From an uncultured Helicobacter sp. (lineage in GTDB: Bacteria; Campylobacterota; Campylobacteria; Campylobacterales; Helicobacteraceae), in NCBI GenBank assembly GCA_949299115.1, contig CASFZH010000001.1, positions 1 to 64,000 of the forward strand: a stretch of DNA of 64,000 nt, written 5' to 3'. The notes under the pieces are model-generated. The model did not search any database and was not told the origin of the DNA. It saw nothing but the letters and a program-made list of their open reading frames with translations. A program made the translations under genes and the position numbers. Of this stretch, positions 63,402 through 64,000 are shown in pieces. The first letter of the stretch is position 1, and each line of letters begins with the position of its first letter.

Positions 63402-64000
63402 TTACGATTTATAGTGTTGTTGCCACCATAAGATTGAGTATGCAAGTGATATAGTTTTTGGACAATTTGTATCATCTAAAAATTCATGTATCAAATTTCT
63501 GGGTACAAAGACAAGTTCAATATGTTCTTGCTCTGCTTCATTTCCTCCGCCTTTACTTTTCTTATCATCTTGTGTAACTTCTGCATAAAACAGATTCTGA
63601 TACGCTCCATTCATACCAACATTACTATAAAATTGTTGTATCTTTATAAGTCTATCAGATGTAACATGATAGCCACATTCTTCTTCAATTTCTTCTATAA
63701 CGATGGTCTCTAAACTTTTATCTTTATCACATAGTCCAGCACAAAGCTCATACATATATCCATGCTTTGGATTTTTTAAAAACACACTGATTCGAAATTG
63801 TCTCACAAAAATAAACCCATCTTTTTGCCTATCATAAAGCAAAATAGAAACACTATTATGAGATTTGATAATCTCCCAACGTTTTTTTTGTCCCTTTTCT
63901 TGAAAGGTAATTTCTCGTAAATGTATATAACGTGAATCTTGTAATGGTGCATCATTGAGAATCTGCGGATATTCCTCAAGAGGTAAAGCCACATCTTTTC
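63402..64000 (-). CDS. Nudix hydrolase (5' end at the window edge)
   Basis: At least 196 residues. Nudix box GLCDKDKSLETIVIEEIEEE followed by CGY: the pattern Gx5Ex7REUxEExGU with the Arg replaced by Glu. ELCAG before it and SNVGMNGAYQNLFYAEV after it fit ADP-ribose or sugar-nucleotide pyrophosphatases. The frame is still open at 64000. The first GTG (63990-63992, MALPLEEYPQIL) has no visible ribosome-binding site, so the true start may lie outside. It is convergent with the PAP2 gene. Confidence 0.85.
   Translation of the reverse strand, partial: KDVALPLEEYPQILNDAPLQDSRYIHLREITFQEKGQKKRWEIIKSHNSVSILLYDRQKDGFIFVRQFRISVFLKNPKHGYMYELCAGLCDKDKSLETIVIEEIEEECGYHVTSDRLIKIQQFYSNVGMNGAYQNLFYAEVTQDDKKSKGGGNEAEQEHIELVFVPRNLIHEFLDDTNCPKTISLAYSILWWQQHYKS

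Noticed and set aside
1-64000. CRISPR arrays, rRNA operons and insertion-sequence transposases
   Set aside because: No regularly spaced repeats, rRNA segments or transposase motifs were found anywhere in the window.

Overview
The window looks like a chromosomal piece of an AT-rich Epsilonproteobacterium, most likely an enterohepatic-type Helicobacter. Evidence: a HP0908-like second hook protein behind a sigma-54 promoter, a Pfr-like ferritin with an inverted repeat resembling a Fur site, very AT-rich spacers, long poly-G/C contingency tracts, Sel1/Hcp proteins, aspA with a Dcu transporter, and a tandem dynamin-like pair of the Campylobacter DLP type. No rRNA or CRISPR array is present. One tRNA-Met was found.

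Layout. 1-2900: edge of a DNA methylase gene, flgE2, ferritin. 3000-6100: a decayed mobile island with a tail-fibre-like fragment, an SSB, two tandem paralogous mini membrane proteins, several broken micro-genes, and a 21-residue hydrophobic peptide opposed by a possible antisense RNA. 6300-10800: lysA, a membrane-anchored protein, a GH25 lysozyme behind a T13 tract, and the comM-like ATPase. 10900-13300: an unidentified pseudogene, a dispersed palindromic repeat and a secreted cysteine protein. 13338-22400: a minus-strand surface-glycan locus. 22559: tRNA-Met. 23764: a TonB-dependent receptor. 26000-28000: mostly empty, with one gene remnant. 28090-34046: ispH, deaD, a hydrolase, greA and a LysE exporter. 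35000-36300: remnants of a Sel1 protein and an alcohol dehydrogenase. 36585-39115: a two-gene module of a VWA protein and a coiled-coil J-domain protein. 39625-43425: coaE, ung, a lipoprotein, an MFS transporter and an Hcp. 44652-49240: aroQ, pepD, a phospholipase D-type synthase and two lipoproteins. 49482-53793: aspA, an enlarged Dcu transporter and DUF5718. 53975-64000: the dynamin-like pair, a Pit transporter, a SUFU protein, a TolC-like protein, a PAP2 phosphatase and a Nudix hydrolase.

The glycan locus is the most interesting part. A GT42 (CstII-like) sialyltransferase has T13 upstream and the first 41 codons of a lost neuB1-type gene coupled to its stop. Next come a CBS domain pair fused to a type II phosphomannose-isomerase cupin, a NeuB-family synthase without a SAF domain, and a CMP-nonulosonate synthetase fused to an apparently complete HAD phosphatase. 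Together these could take fructose-6-P through mannose-6-P and a 9-phosphorylated nonulosonate (KDN type) to a CMP-sugar. This is inference. Downstream are three zinc-ribbon methyltransferases, a polysaccharide pyruvyl transferase and a broken SAM-type gene. All five carry G/C tracts, and by frame counting four of the five tracts are out of frame in this sequence.

Several micro-gene lesions sit at A-runs and the glycan lesions sit at G-runs. Sequencing or assembly error at homopolymers is therefore a real alternative to biological decay.
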